Origin: Thermaceae bacterium | GTDB taxonomy: Bacteria > Deinococcota > Deinococci > Deinococcales > Marinithermaceae | Assembly: GCA_027061845.1 (NCBI GenBank) | Contig: JAMOVS010000059.1 | Location: 1 to 33,349 of the forward strand | Length of the DNA stretch: 33,349 nt | Direction: 5' to 3' | Part shown: positions 1 through 7,406 of the stretch, one piece after another | Numbering within the stretch: the stretch's first letter is position 1 | How the letters are laid out: each line of letters opens with the position of its first letter | Program-made: the position numbers and the translations under genes | Notes under the pieces: generated by a model | Seen by the model: only the letters and a program-made list of their open reading frames with translations | What the model was told of the DNA's origin: nothing | Database searches by the model: none

Positions 1-929
1 TGAAAAGGCCCCGGCCCAAGAGCCTCCCCGAGCTCCAGGCCCTGGCCGCCCTGGGCCAGCCCGAGCTGATGCGGGCCTGGAAGGAGGCGTTTTTCCCCAA
101 GCCGGTGGCCCAGGTGCTGCTGGACGCCGGCGACCTGGCCGACCGCCGCCGCTTTCTGAACGCCAAGAACACGCTCGAGACCCTGCTCTCCTGGCGGGTG
201 CTCCCGGTGGTCAACGAGAACGACACCGTGATGACCGAGGAGATCCAGTTCGGCGACAACGACCAGCTGGCGGTGTTGATCGCGGGGCTGGTGGAGGCCG
301 AGGCGGTGATCCTGCTCTCCGACGTGGACGCGCTTTACGAGCAAGACCCCCGGGTGGACCCGGCCGCCCGGCCCCTCCGCGAGCTCGACGCGGTCACCCC
401 CGAGGTGCTGGCCATGGCCTCGGCCCGGCCCGGCCGCGCCGGCCGGGGCGGCATGCGCTCCAAGCTCTTCGCCGCCAAGAGGGCGCTCGATGCCGGGGCG
501 ATGCTCTGGCTCCTCCCCGGGCACGACCCGGAGGCGATCGCAAAGGCCCTCGCGGGGGAGGCGATCGGCACCCGGTTCGTGCCCCAGGGCCGCCGCTACG
601 GCGGGAGAAAGCGCTGGCTGGCCCAGATGCCGGTGATCGAAGGGGAAATCGTGGTCGACGCCGGCGCCGCCCGGGCGCTCCGGGAGCGGGGGGCGAGCCT
701 TTTGCCGGTCGGGGTGCGGGCGGTACGGGGCAACTTCCCCGCCGGCGCCCCGGTCAAGGTGGTCGACGAGGAGGGGCGGCTGGTCGGCTACGGGATCGCC
801 GAGTTCGGCTCCGAGACCATCGCCCGCATCAAGGGGCTTCACAGCGACGAGATCGAGCGGCTTTTGGGCCGCGGGGTGGCCGAGGAGGTGGTCCACCGGG
901 ACCGCTTCGCCCTGGCCGAGGAAGGGTAG
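1..929 (+). CDS. proB: Glutamate 5-kinase, C-terminal part (5' end outside window)
   Basis: Phosphorylates L-glutamate to glutamyl 5-phosphate, the first step of proline synthesis in the cytoplasm. The reading frame is open from the window edge (first full codon at base 3), so the N-terminal kinase region is missing here. The visible part has the amino-acid-kinase motifs NENDTV and FGDNDQLA, the DVDALY segment and the RGGMRSK loop. A C-terminal PUA domain of about 75 residues follows, starting near GEIVVDAGAARAL, as in the long form of ProB. It ends in TAG at 927-929, and proA starts 11 bases later, so the two form the usual proBA unit. The TAG also begins a TAGCCT hexamer that resembles a -10 box before proA. 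Confidence 0.95.
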   Translation, partial: KRPRPKSLPELQALAALGQPELMRAWKEAFFPKPVAQVLLDAGDLADRRRFLNAKNTLETLLSWRVLPVVNENDTVMTEEIQFGDNDQLAVLIAGLVEAEAVILLSDVDALYEQDPRVDPAARPLRELDAVTPEVLAMASARPGRAGRGGMRSKLFAAKRALDAGAMLWLLPGHDPEAIAKALAGEAIGTRFVPQGRRYGGRKRWLAQMPVIEGEIVVDAGAARALRERGASLLPVGVRAVRGNFPAGAPVKVVDEEGRLVGYGIAEFGSETIARIKGLHSDEIERLLGRGVAEEVVHRDRFALAEEG

Positions 930-940
930 CCTAAGGGCGT

Positions 941-2182
941 ATGGTGCGGGAACTGGCAGCGCGGGCGAAACAAGCCGCCGAGCGCATGGCGGCGGCCGGC
1001 GGCCGCGAGAAGAAACGGGCGCTTCTCGCCGCCGCCGAGCTCTTGGAGGCGGAAAAAGACGCCCTCTTTGAGGCGAACGCCGAGGACCTGAAGGCGGCCC
1101 GGGAGGCCGGCATCACCGGCGCCAAGTACGACCGGCTCCGCCTGGACGAAAAGACCTTGAGGACGCTCCAGGCGGGGCTCCGCCAGCTCGCCGAGATGCC
1201 CGAGGTGGTGGGCGAGATCAGCGAGATGCGCACCCTGGAAAACGGCCTCAAGGTCGGCCGGATGCGGGTGCCGCTCGGGCTCGTGGGCTTTGTCTACGAG
1301 TCCCGCCCGGGGGCCACGGTGGAGGCGGCCGGAATCGTGGTCAAGGCGGGAAACGCCATCCTGCTCCGGGGCGGCAGCGAGGCGATCCGTTCGAACACCG
1401 CCCTGGTCGCGCTCTTGCGAAGGGCGCTGGGGGAGGCTGGGCTCCCCGAGGACGCGATCACGTTGGTGCCCACCCCCGACCGCGAGGCGGTGCTCGAGAT
1501 GCTCAGGCTCTCCGAGTACATCGACGTGCTCATCCCCCGGGGCGGCGACGCGCTGATCCGGCTCGTCACCGAGAACGCCCGGATGCCGGTCCTCTACCAC
1601 GCCAAGGGGGTGAATCACCTCTTCGTGGACGAGGAGGCCGACCTCGAGATGGCCCTCAAGCTCGCGGTGAACGGCAAGGTGCAGCGGCCCGGGGTCTGCA
1701 ACGCGCTCGAGACCCTGCTGGTCCACGAGAAGGTGGCCGGGGCCTTTTTGCCCGAGCTGGCGAAGGCGATGTTCGCCCACGGGGTGGAGCTCAGAGGCGA
1801 CGAGCGCTCGCGGGCGATCGTCCCCGAGATGAAGCCGGCCACCGAGGAGGACTGGGCGGCGGAGTATCTGGATCTGATCCTGGCGGTGCGGGTGGTGCCG
1901 GATCTGGACGCGGCGCTAGCGCACATCGCCCAGTACGGCAGCCACCACACCGAGGTGATCGCCACCGAGAACTACGCCAAGGCGCTTCGGTTCCTGCGTG
2001 AGGTGGACGCGAGCCTGGTGCTGGTGAACGCGAGCCCAAGGCTGAACGACGGCTTCCAGCTCGGCCTCGGCGCCGAGATCGGGATCAGCACCACCAAGCT
2101 CCACGCCTACGGCCCCATGGGGGTGCGGGAGCTCACCACCAGCAAGTGGGTGGGGCTCGGCAGCGGCCAGCTCAGAGAATGA
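941..2182 (+). CDS. proA: Gamma-glutamyl phosphate reductase
   Basis: Reduces glutamyl 5-phosphate with NADPH to glutamate semialdehyde, the second step of proline synthesis. The 413-residue length is normal for the family. The aldehyde-dehydrogenase-type active site is visible as the motif [11 protein letters not shown] with the catalytic cysteine at residue 253. Other family marks are GFVYESRPG near residue 116 and ILLRGGSEA near 140. The ATG at 941 gives the expected N-terminus rich in Ala and Arg. A weak AAGG lies at 933-936, and the hexamer TAGCCT (927-932) sits 8 bases upstream, so a leaderless transcript in addition to read-through from proB is possible. A strong hairpin follows the stop codon. 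Confidence 0.97.
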   Translation: MVRELAARAKQAAERMAAAGGREKKRALLAAAELLEAEKDALFEANAEDLKAAREAGITGAKYDRLRLDEKTLRTLQAGLRQLAEMPEVVGEISEMRTLENGLKVGRMRVPLGLVGFVYESRPGATVEAAGIVVKAGNAILLRGGSEAIRSNTALVALLRRALGEAGLPEDAITLVPTPDREAVLEMLRLSEYIDVLIPRGGDALIRLVTENARMPVLYHAKGVNHLFVDEEADLEMALKLAVNGKVQRPGVCNALETLLVHEKVAGAFLPELAKAMFAHGVELRGDERSRAIVPEMKPATEEDWAAEYLDLILAVRVVPDLDAALAHIAQYGSHHTEVIATENYAKALRFLREVDASLVLVNASPRLNDGFQLGLGAEIGISTTKLHAYGPMGVRELTTSKWVGLGSGQLRE

Positions 2183-2186
2183 GAAC

Positions 2187-2211
2187 GCCGCCGGGGAGGG
2201 CCCCCGGCGGC
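2187..2211. terminator. Hairpin terminator between convergent proA and phosphoribosyltransferase genes
   Basis: A 10-bp perfect GC stem (2187-2196 with 2202-2211) closes on a 5-base loop. It is extended by a second pairing of AACGCC (2184-2189) with GGCGTT (2214-2219), and four T residues (2218-2221) follow on the plus strand. It lies in the 42-base gap between the proA stop and the stop of the minus-strand gene, so it probably serves both directions. Confidence 0.8.
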
Positions 2212-2224
2212 TTGGCGTTTTCGC

Positions 2225-2767
2225 TTAGAGGATCGGGATCTCGTAGAGGTAGTCGACCTCGCCGTCGAACTCCCGCTTGCCCTGCTGGAAGACCGCCAGC
2301 CGGCCCACCACCTTGCCGCCGGCCCGCTGCACCAGCCGGTCCAGCGCCTTCATGGTGCCGCCCGAGCTCACCACGTCCATGACCAGCGCCACCTTGCGGT
2401 TCATGATGCGCTCGGCCCAGCGCCGGTCGAGCCAGAGGGTGTCGCTGGCGCCCAGGGTGAGCGAGGGCACCTCCTGGATCAGGGGGTCCTCCATGTAGGC
2501 CCGGCGGCGCTTCCGGGCCACGACGTAGGGGAGCTCGGTCAACTGGGCCAGCCGGTGCACCAGCGGCACCGGGCTGCACTCCAGCGAGAAGAGCATCTCG
2601 GCCTCCTCCGGCACCCGCTCCTTCAAAAGCCGGGCGGCTTCCTCGACCAGCTCGGTGTCCCCCAAGAACTCGATCAGGGGGATCCGCATCCCCGGCAGGG
2701 TTTCCACCAGGGGCACGTGCCGGGTCACGTTGCCTACGGTGATCGGGTAGGTCTCCAGGGTGGTCAT
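2225..2767 (-). CDS. Phosphoribosyltransferase family protein, diverged paralogue
   Basis: A 180-residue type I phosphoribosyltransferase, clearly related along its whole length to the neighbouring gene at 2782-3321 (shared blocks include [16 protein letters not shown] and LPYVVARK). The PRPP-binding loop reads VALVMDVVSSGGTM. In the neighbour it is [14 protein letters not shown], so the first of the paired aspartates is Met and the TGST core is SGGT. This suggests altered or lost PRPP binding, a different substrate or a regulatory role; the substrate cannot be told from sequence. It starts with ATG at 2767, has GGGAGG just upstream, and lies 14 bases after the neighbour's stop, so the two are co-transcribed. 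Confidence 0.8.
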   Translation of the reverse strand: MTTLETYPITVGNVTRHVPLVETLPGMRIPLIEFLGDTELVEEAARLLKERVPEEAEMLFSLECSPVPLVHRLAQLTELPYVVARKRRRAYMEDPLIQEVPSLTLGASDTLWLDRRWAERIMNRKVALVMDVVSSGGTMKALDRLVQRAGGKVVGRLAVFQQGKREFDGEVDYLYEIPIL

Positions 2768-2781
2768 CTTGGCCTCCCGTT

Positions 2782-3321
2782 CTATTCTTCCGGCTTGAAG
2801 AGGGGCAGGTGCCCCAAAGCGATCACATCGTCGCGGGGATTGCCCTCGGTGAAGACCGCGAGCACGCCGACGACCTCGCCGCCGACGCTCTCGATCAGCT
2901 CCCGCAAGCCTTTCAGGGTGCTCCCGGTCGAGACCACGTCGTCCACGATCACCACCTTCTTGCCCCGGATCTTGTCGACGTCGGCGCCGTCCAGGACCAG
3001 GAGCTGGGGCTTGCCGGTGGTGATCGAGACCACCTCCCGGGTCACCGGGTTGCGCATGTAGGGTTTGGCGGTCTTGCGGGCGACCACGTAGGGGAGTCCG
3101 GTACGCACCGAGAGCGCGTGGGCCAGCGGCACCGCCTTGACCTCCGGGGTGACCAGCACCTGGGCCCCCTCGGGCAGGCGGCGGGCCATCTCGTCGGCCA
3201 CCGCCTCGGTGAGCTCGGTGTCGCCCAGGAGGTTCAAAAGCGCGACGGCCACGTCCTCGCCCACCGGCACGACGGGGAGTTCGCGGCGAACCCCGGCGAT
3301 CTCCACAGGGTAGGTCCTCAT
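2782..3321 (-). CDS. apt: Adenine-type phosphoribosyltransferase
   Basis: A 179-residue purine phosphoribosyltransferase that should join a purine base to PRPP in the salvage pathway. The canonical PRPP loop ([13 protein letters not shown], around residue 120) is intact. It resembles the protein annotated as adenine phosphoribosyltransferase in Thermus; xanthine or another base is not excluded. The start ATG at 3321 has no Shine-Dalgarno. The hexamer TAAACT lies 6 bases upstream on the minus strand (3333-3328), which fits a leaderless mRNA. It is the first gene of a two-gene operon with its diverged paralogue and is divergent from the gene at 3358, with only 36 bases between the two start codons. 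Confidence 0.82.
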   Translation of the reverse strand: MRTYPVEIAGVRRELPVVPVGEDVAVALLNLLGDTELTEAVADEMARRLPEGAQVLVTPEVKAVPLAHALSVRTGLPYVVARKTAKPYMRNPVTREVVSITTGKPQLLVLDGADVDKIRGKKVVIVDDVVSTGSTLKGLRELIESVGGEVVGVLAVFTEGNPRDDVIALGHLPLFKPEE

Positions 3322-3327
3322 GCCCTC

Positions 3328-3333
3328 AGTTTA
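3328..3333 (-). promoter_or_regulatory. Leaderless -10 box TAAACT for the phosphoribosyltransferase operon
   Basis: TAAACT on the minus strand ends 6 bases before the ATG at 3321. No convincing -35 is seen at 16-18 bases, and any -35 would fall at the edge of the divergent gene. Assigned by position and by the same pattern before many genes in the window. Confidence 0.55.
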
Positions 3334-3345
3334 TCCCCGGGAACC

Positions 3346-3351
3346 TATAAT
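3346..3351 (+). promoter_or_regulatory. Leaderless consensus -10 box TATAAT
   Basis: A perfect TATAAT ends 7 bases before the ATG at 3358, so transcription should begin at or next to the start codon. No Shine-Dalgarno is present. A good -35 is not visible. Confidence 0.75.
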
Positions 3352-3357
3352 GAAACC

Positions 3358-3789
3358 ATGCTCAAGGCGAAAGTGGAAAACCTCGGGGTGGACCCGAACT
3401 CCGGGGGGGTGGTGGTGCTCCTGCGCGCCGAGAACGGCAAGCTCCTGCCCATCTGGATCGGCGCGCTCGAGGGCCAGAACATCGCCATCGCCCTCGCCGG
3501 CGAGAAGCCGCCCCGCCCCCTGACCCCGGACCTGCTTTTGAGCGTCCTCGAGATGCTCGGGGGCAAGCTGAAGCGCATCGAGATCACCGAGCTCAAGGAC
3601 AACACCTTCTACGCCCGCTTGATCGTCGAGCACCGCGGCATCGAGTACGAGATCGACGCCCGGCCCTCGGACGCGATCGCGCTGGCCCTCCGCACCGACG
3701 CCCCCATCTACGTGGACGAGAAGCTCCTCGAGGAGGCGGCGGTGGAGGAGGCCAAGGTCGAGCCCGAGGGCGGCGTGGCCGAGGCCTAG
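3358..3789 (+). CDS. Bifunctional nuclease (BFN/DUF151) family protein
   Basis: A 143-residue protein with the whole BFN/DUF151 domain. The visible marks are LLPIWIGALEGQNIAIAL near residue 30, RPLTPDLL, the strand-forming segment TFYARLIVE, and IDARPSDAIALALRTDAPIYVDE near residue 100, which is the most conserved part of the family. Family members have been linked to nuclease activity and stress responses in plants, but the bacterial function is poorly defined. The acidic tail after residue 122 looks disordered. The ATG at 3358 is chosen because a perfect TATAAT sits 7 bases upstream and no ribosome site exists, so the mRNA is probably leaderless. The following gene starts 9 bases after its stop. 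Confidence 0.88.
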   Translation: MLKAKVENLGVDPNSGGVVVLLRAENGKLLPIWIGALEGQNIAIALAGEKPPRPLTPDLLLSVLEMLGGKLKRIEITELKDNTFYARLIVEHRGIEYEIDARPSDAIALALRTDAPIYVDEKLLEEAAVEEAKVEPEGGVAEA

Positions 3790-3798
3790 GGGGCCGCG

Positions 3799-4149
3799 GT
3801 GACGTTCGACGAAGCCAGCCTCGCCGCCCTCTGTCAGCGCCTCAACGAAAGCGAGGTCTTCCAGGCGGCGGCCACCAAGGCGGGCTCGTTTTTGCTCCTC
3901 CTGGGCGAGCGGGCGGTCTTTTTGCGGATCGCTCCCGGCCGCTGCGAGGAGGCCCGCCTGGCCCGGGAAGGGGAAGGCGCCGACTTCGTCATCGAGGCGA
4001 GCGAAGAGGCCCTGGAGAAGCTCGCCCGCCGCGAGCTCGACGTGACCGCCGCCTTCATGAAGGGCGAGCTCCGGCTCAAGAAGGGAAGCCTCTTCGGTCT
4101 CTTGCCCTACGCCCAGGCGGCCAAGGCGATCTTCGACGCCCTGGCCTAG
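3799..4149 (+). CDS. SCP2-like sterol-carrier-fold protein
   Basis: A 116-residue protein resembling the SCP2 fold. It has alternating strands (GSFLLLLGERAVFLRI, ADFVIEASEEALEKL), then a helix and the motif DVTAAFMKGELRLKKG, the signature end of bacterial SCP2-like proteins. Such proteins bind hydrophobic ligands; no ligand can be named. The start is GTG at 3799 with AGGGGG (3788-3793) about 5 bases upstream, overlapping the stop of the preceding gene, so it is probably translated from the same mRNA. Its TAG is interlocked with the TAG of the convergent HIT gene in a shared CTAG. Confidence 0.72.
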   Translation: MTFDEASLAALCQRLNESEVFQAAATKAGSFLLLLGERAVFLRIAPGRCEEARLAREGEGADFVIEASEEALEKLARRELDVTAAFMKGELRLKKGSLFGLLPYAQAAKAIFDALA

Positions 4150-4478
4150 CGCCAGCCGCCCAAGACGTGCACGTGCACGTGGAAGATCTCCTGACCGCCC
4201 TTTTCCCCCACGTTCACGATCACCCGGTAGCCGTCGAGACCCAGCACCTGGGTCGCGACCCGGTTTACGGTGCGGAAGAGCGCCCCCAGCTTCTTCTCGC
4301 CTTCTTCGTTGTCGGGGTAGTCGGAGAGCTTTTCGATGTGTTCTTTGGGCACCACCAGGACGTGCACCGGCGCCTTGGGGCGGATGTCGTGGAAGGCGAC
4401 GAAGTTTTCGTCCTCGTAGACCTTCTTGGCGGGGAGTTCGCCGGCGATGATGCGGCAGAAGACGCAATCGGACTTCAC
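4146..4478 (-). CDS. HIT (histidine triad) family hydrolase, Hint-like
   Basis: A 110-residue histidine-triad protein expected to hydrolyse nucleoside phosphoramidates or similar nucleotide conjugates in the cytoplasm. The triad is visible as HVHVHVLGG with His at 100, 102 and 104. The N-terminal CVFC (Cys5, Cys8) is the zinc-binding pair common in bacterial Hint-type proteins. The length is typical. The start is GTG at 4478, five bases after the mtaB stop. The hexamer TAAGCT lies 7 bases upstream and there is no Shine-Dalgarno, so a leaderless transcript may add to read-through from mtaB. Its stop overlaps that of the SCP2-like gene by two bases. Confidence 0.93.
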   Translation of the reverse strand: MKSDCVFCRIIAGELPAKKVYEDENFVAFHDIRPKAPVHVLVVPKEHIEKLSDYPDNEEGEKKLGALFRTVNRVATQVLGLDGYRVIVNVGEKGGQEIFHVHVHVLGGWR

Positions 4479-4483
4479 GAACT

Positions 4484-5737
4484 TTAGCTTACCCGGCGCC
4501 CGGTCAGGGTGTAGCCCTTTGCCCCCTCGATGAGGAAGGGAACGGTCTCGCCGGGATCGGCCTCACCCTCGACCTCGGCCTCGTAGTAGTCCGGCGTGTG
4601 GCCTTTCAAGACGCCCGCTTCCGCCCGCTCCACGAGCAGGGTGGTGGTCTTCCCCATCTTGGGCTGGATGCGCGCTTCGGCGAGCCTCGTCGCCAGCGCG
4701 ATCAGGCGGCGGGTGCGCGCCTTCTTCACCGGGTGGGGAACCTGGGGCAGGCGGGCGGCCCGGGTGCCGGGGCGGGGGGTGTAGGTGAAGACGTGGACCC
4801 GGGCGGGCCGGAGCTCCTCGAGCACCTTCAAGGTGGCCTCGAAGTCCTCCTCGGTCTCGCTGGGCAGTCCGGCGATCACGTCGGTGGTGAGGGCGAAGTC
4901 GGGGATTTTTTCGTAGGCGAGGCGGACGATACGCTTGTATTCTTCCAGGCTGTAACGCCGGTTCATGAGGCCGAGCAGCCGCTCGGAGCCGGTCTGCAGC
5001 GAGAGGTGGAGGTGGGGCCGCACCCGGGGGGCGTGCCGGGCGATCGCCTCGATCAGACGTTCGTCGGTGTCCTCGGGCTCGATCGAGGAAAGCCGCACGT
5101 AGGCCCCGAGGGCGACAAGGTCCTCCACCAGCCCGGCGAGGCCCCCTTCGTGGCCGGAGTAGGAGCCGAGCCGAACCCCGGTGAGGACGAGTTCCCGGAC
5201 CCCCTTTTCGAGGAGGGCCCGGGCCTCCTTGAGGGCGTCTTCGGCCGGCCGCGAGCGCTCGCGGCCGCGGAGCTTCGGGATGATGCAGTAGGCGCAGCCG
5301 GCGTTGCAGCCGTCTTGCACCTTCAAAAACGCCCGCACCCGGCTGTTTAAGAGGTAGCGCTCGGGGCTTCCCCAGAGCGCTTCGGGGGGGGCGGCGAGGG
5401 GGTCCACCCGCTCGCCCAAGGCCTCGCGGATCAGGGCGGCGATCTGGGGCTTATCCGCGTTCGGCACCACCAGATCGGCGCCCAGCGCCCGGGCGGTCGC
5501 GGGGTCGCGGGAGACGAAGCAGCCGCTCACCACCAGGAGGGCGTTTGGGTTTTCCCGGCGGGCGCGGCGGATCTCGGCGCGGGTCTTGGCCTCGGCGGTG
5601 GTGGTGACGGCGCAGGTGTTGACGAAGACGAGCTCGGCGTCCTTTTCCACCGGCTCCACCTTCCCCAGCTCGCCGAGCACCGCCTCGGTCTCGGCCAGGT
5701 TGACCTTGCATCCCAGCGACTTCGCCGCCACCCGCAT
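4484..5737 (-). CDS. mtaB: tRNA t6A37 methylthiotransferase
   Basis: A radical-SAM methylthiotransferase of 417 residues that should convert t6A37 to ms2t6A37 in tRNAs reading ANN codons. The N-terminal domain has the three auxiliary-cluster cysteines: Cys10 in SLGCKVN, Cys42 in NTCAVTT and Cys73 in VSGCF. The radical-SAM motif is CNAGCAYC (Cys144, 148, 151) followed by IIPKLRGRERS, which is MtaB-like rather than RimO- or MiaB-like. A C-terminal TRAM-like segment (from about residue 355) binds RNA. It starts with ATG at 5737 and is followed after 5 bases by the HIT gene. MtaB versus another MiaB-family branch was decided only on these motifs. Confidence 0.9.
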   Translation of the reverse strand: MRVAAKSLGCKVNLAETEAVLGELGKVEPVEKDAELVFVNTCAVTTTAEAKTRAEIRRARRENPNALLVVSGCFVSRDPATARALGADLVVPNADKPQIAALIREALGERVDPLAAPPEALWGSPERYLLNSRVRAFLKVQDGCNAGCAYCIIPKLRGRERSRPAEDALKEARALLEKGVRELVLTGVRLGSYSGHEGGLAGLVEDLVALGAYVRLSSIEPEDTDERLIEAIARHAPRVRPHLHLSLQTGSERLLGLMNRRYSLEEYKRIVRLAYEKIPDFALTTDVIAGLPSETEEDFEATLKVLEELRPARVHVFTYTPRPGTRAARLPQVPHPVKKARTRRLIALATRLAEARIQPKMGKTTTLLVERAEAGVLKGHTPDYYEAEVEGEADPGETVPFLIEGAKGYTLTGRRVS

Positions 5738-5786
5738 CGCCGGACCATTCTTCCACAGCTCGCGGTCGCCCTTTTGTGTACCGGCG

Positions 5787-5792
5787 TACCAT
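5787..5792 (+). promoter_or_regulatory. Leaderless -10 box TACCAT before the dehydratase gene
   Basis: TACCAT ends 7 bases before the ATG at 5800. The purine stretch GGGAGGG between them ends directly at the ATG, too close to act as a Shine-Dalgarno, which favours a leaderless start at 5800 over upstream start codons at 5776 or 5791. Confidence 0.55.
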
Positions 5793-5799
5793 GGGAGGG

Positions 5800-6726
5800 A
5801 TGATCGAGCTCGCCGACGTTTACGCCGCCTGGAGGCGGATCCGTCCCTACCTGCACGAGACCCCGGTGGTGACCTCGCGGCGCCTGGACGCCGAGACCGG
5901 GAAAACCCTCGTTTTCAAGGCCGAGCCCTTCCAGAAGACCGGCAGCTTCAAGGCCCGGGGGGCCCTCAACAAGGCGCTCTTGCTTGAGCGCCCCAAGGGG
6001 CTGGTGGCCGCCTCCTCGGGCAACCACGCCCAGGGGGTGGCCTACGCCGCCGGGGTACTCGGGGTGCCGGCGGTGATCGTGATGCCCGAGGACGCGGTCC
6101 GGATTAAGAAGGAGGCGGTGCGCGCCTACGGCGCCGAGCTGGTCACCCAGGGGGTGACGGTGGCGAACCGCGAGCGGATCGCCCGGGAGATCGCCCGGGA
6201 GCGCGGCTACGCCTTCATCCACCCCTTTGACGACGAGGCGGTGATGGCCGGGCAGGGGACGCTCGCGTTGGAGCTTCTCTCCCGGGTCTCCGACCCGGAG
6301 GCGGTCTTGGTGCCGGTCGGGGGTGGCGGGCTGATCTCCGGGGTGGCCACCGCGGTCAAGGCGCTCGCCCCCGACGTCCGGGTCCTCGGGGTCGAGCCGG
6401 CGGTGGCCGCCGACGCCGCCGAGAGCTTTGCCAAGGGCGAGCGGGTTTGCCTCGAGGCCCCGCCCGCCACCGTCGCCGACGGCGTGCGCACCCTCTGCCT
6501 GGGGGAGCGCACCTTCGAGGTGATCCGCCGCCGGGTGGACGGGATCCTGACCGTGAGCGAGGAGGCGATCCGGGAGGCCCAGGCCCGCCTGATCACCCGC
6601 ACCAAGGTCTTCGCCGAGCCCACCGGGGCGCTGGCGCTGGCCGCCGTCTTGGAGCACGGCGAGCGCCTTCCCGGCCGCCTCGCCCTGGTGGTCTCGGGGG
6701 GGAACGGGGAGCCCCCTCGGGTATGA
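5800..6726 (+). CDS. Threonine/serine dehydratase (fold type II PLP enzyme)
   Basis: A PLP enzyme of 308 residues that should deaminate threonine or serine to the 2-oxo acid. The PLP lysine is Lys51 in KTGSFKARGA, the SGNHAQGVA segment follows, and the phosphate-binding glycine loop is VGGGGLISG near residue 178. The C-terminal SGGNG binds the pyridine ring region. There is no C-terminal ACT regulatory domain, so it looks like the short catabolic/racemase-like form rather than the isoleucine-feedback-inhibited IlvA. Serine racemase activity cannot be excluded. The start at 5800 is chosen from the TACCAT box and from alignment of the N-terminus (MIELADVYAAWRRI). The next gene overlaps or abuts its TGA. 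Confidence 0.88.
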   Translation: MIELADVYAAWRRIRPYLHETPVVTSRRLDAETGKTLVFKAEPFQKTGSFKARGALNKALLLERPKGLVAASSGNHAQGVAYAAGVLGVPAVIVMPEDAVRIKKEAVRAYGAELVTQGVTVANRERIAREIARERGYAFIHPFDDEAVMAGQGTLALELLSRVSDPEAVLVPVGGGGLISGVATAVKALAPDVRVLGVEPAVAADAAESFAKGERVCLEAPPATVADGVRTLCLGERTFEVIRRRVDGILTVSEEAIREAQARLITRTKVFAEPTGALALAAVLEHGERLPGRLALVVSGGNGEPPRV

Positions 6727-6734
6727 TGGAGGCG

Positions 6735-7397
6735 ATGGTTTCCCTTCGTTGGGCGCGGTTTTTGCTCCTTCTGGTCCTGCTCGCCGCCTGCGCGCCGGCG
6801 CCCCAGACGCCGCCCCCGGCCGAGGCCCGGGTCGAGGGGCCGGTCTCCTTCTACCCCAAGGAGACCGGGCTCGCCTGGCACTACCTCCCCGAGGGGCTGC
6901 CGCTCGACGCTCCCCGCTACACCCTGCGGGTGGAGGGGCTGGGCAGCTTCGAGGGCACCCCCGGCCTCCGCTACCGCTTCTTCGGCCGGGGCCAGGACCG
7001 GGTCTACTACCGGCAGACCGGGGACGACGGGGTCAAGTTGCTCGGCTACGAGGAGCGGATCACCCTGAGCCGGGTCGAGTTCGACCCGCCCTTCCTCGAG
7101 TACCCGCCGAAGTCGCTGCTGCAGGTGGGCTACCAGTGGGGCGGCAAGAGCCGGGTGAAGAGCTACTTCGCGCTCCCCAGCGGGATCGTGAAGCAGGCTG
7201 AGCTCACCCTGGACTACCGCTTCGAGGTGCTGGCCCGGCGCGAGGTCGAGGTACCGGCCGGGCGCTTTCTCGCCTACGTCATCCGCTTCTCCGCCAAGGG
7301 CGGGGAAGAGGCCATCGAGTCCGAGCTCTGGTTCGTGCCCCACGTCGGCGAGGTGCGCACCCGGGAAGGGCTCGTCTTGATCGACAAGAACTTCTGA
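6735..7397 (+). CDS. Lipoprotein of unknown function
   Basis: A 220-residue protein with a clear lipoprotein signal: basic start, hydrophobic LLLLVLLAA, then Cys19 in a LAAC lipobox, followed by a Pro-rich linker. The mature part is rich in beta-strand-like segments with many Tyr and Gly (for example RYRFFGRGQDRVYYR and FEVLARREVEVPAGRF) and resembles outer-surface or periplasmic lipoproteins with a beta-barrel- or sandwich-like body. I do not recognise a specific family. ATG at 6735 is preferred because the signal peptide starts there and TATGAT (6722-6727) lies 7 bases upstream; in-frame ATGs at 6723 and 6726 overlap the previous stop. It lies directly between the dehydratase gene and dxs and is probably co-transcribed. 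Confidence 0.75.
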   Translation: MVSLRWARFLLLLVLLAACAPAPQTPPPAEARVEGPVSFYPKETGLAWHYLPEGLPLDAPRYTLRVEGLGSFEGTPGLRYRFFGRGQDRVYYRQTGDDGVKLLGYEERITLSRVEFDPPFLEYPPKSLLQVGYQWGGKSRVKSYFALPSGIVKQAELTLDYRFEVLARREVEVPAGRFLAYVIRFSAKGGEEAIESELWFVPHVGEVRTREGLVLIDKNF

Positions 7398-7406
7398 GGA
7401 GCCGCC

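Noticed and set aside
839-1780. Open frame of about 310 codons antisense to proA
   Set aside because: Shadow frame created by high GC; proA is intact on the other strand.
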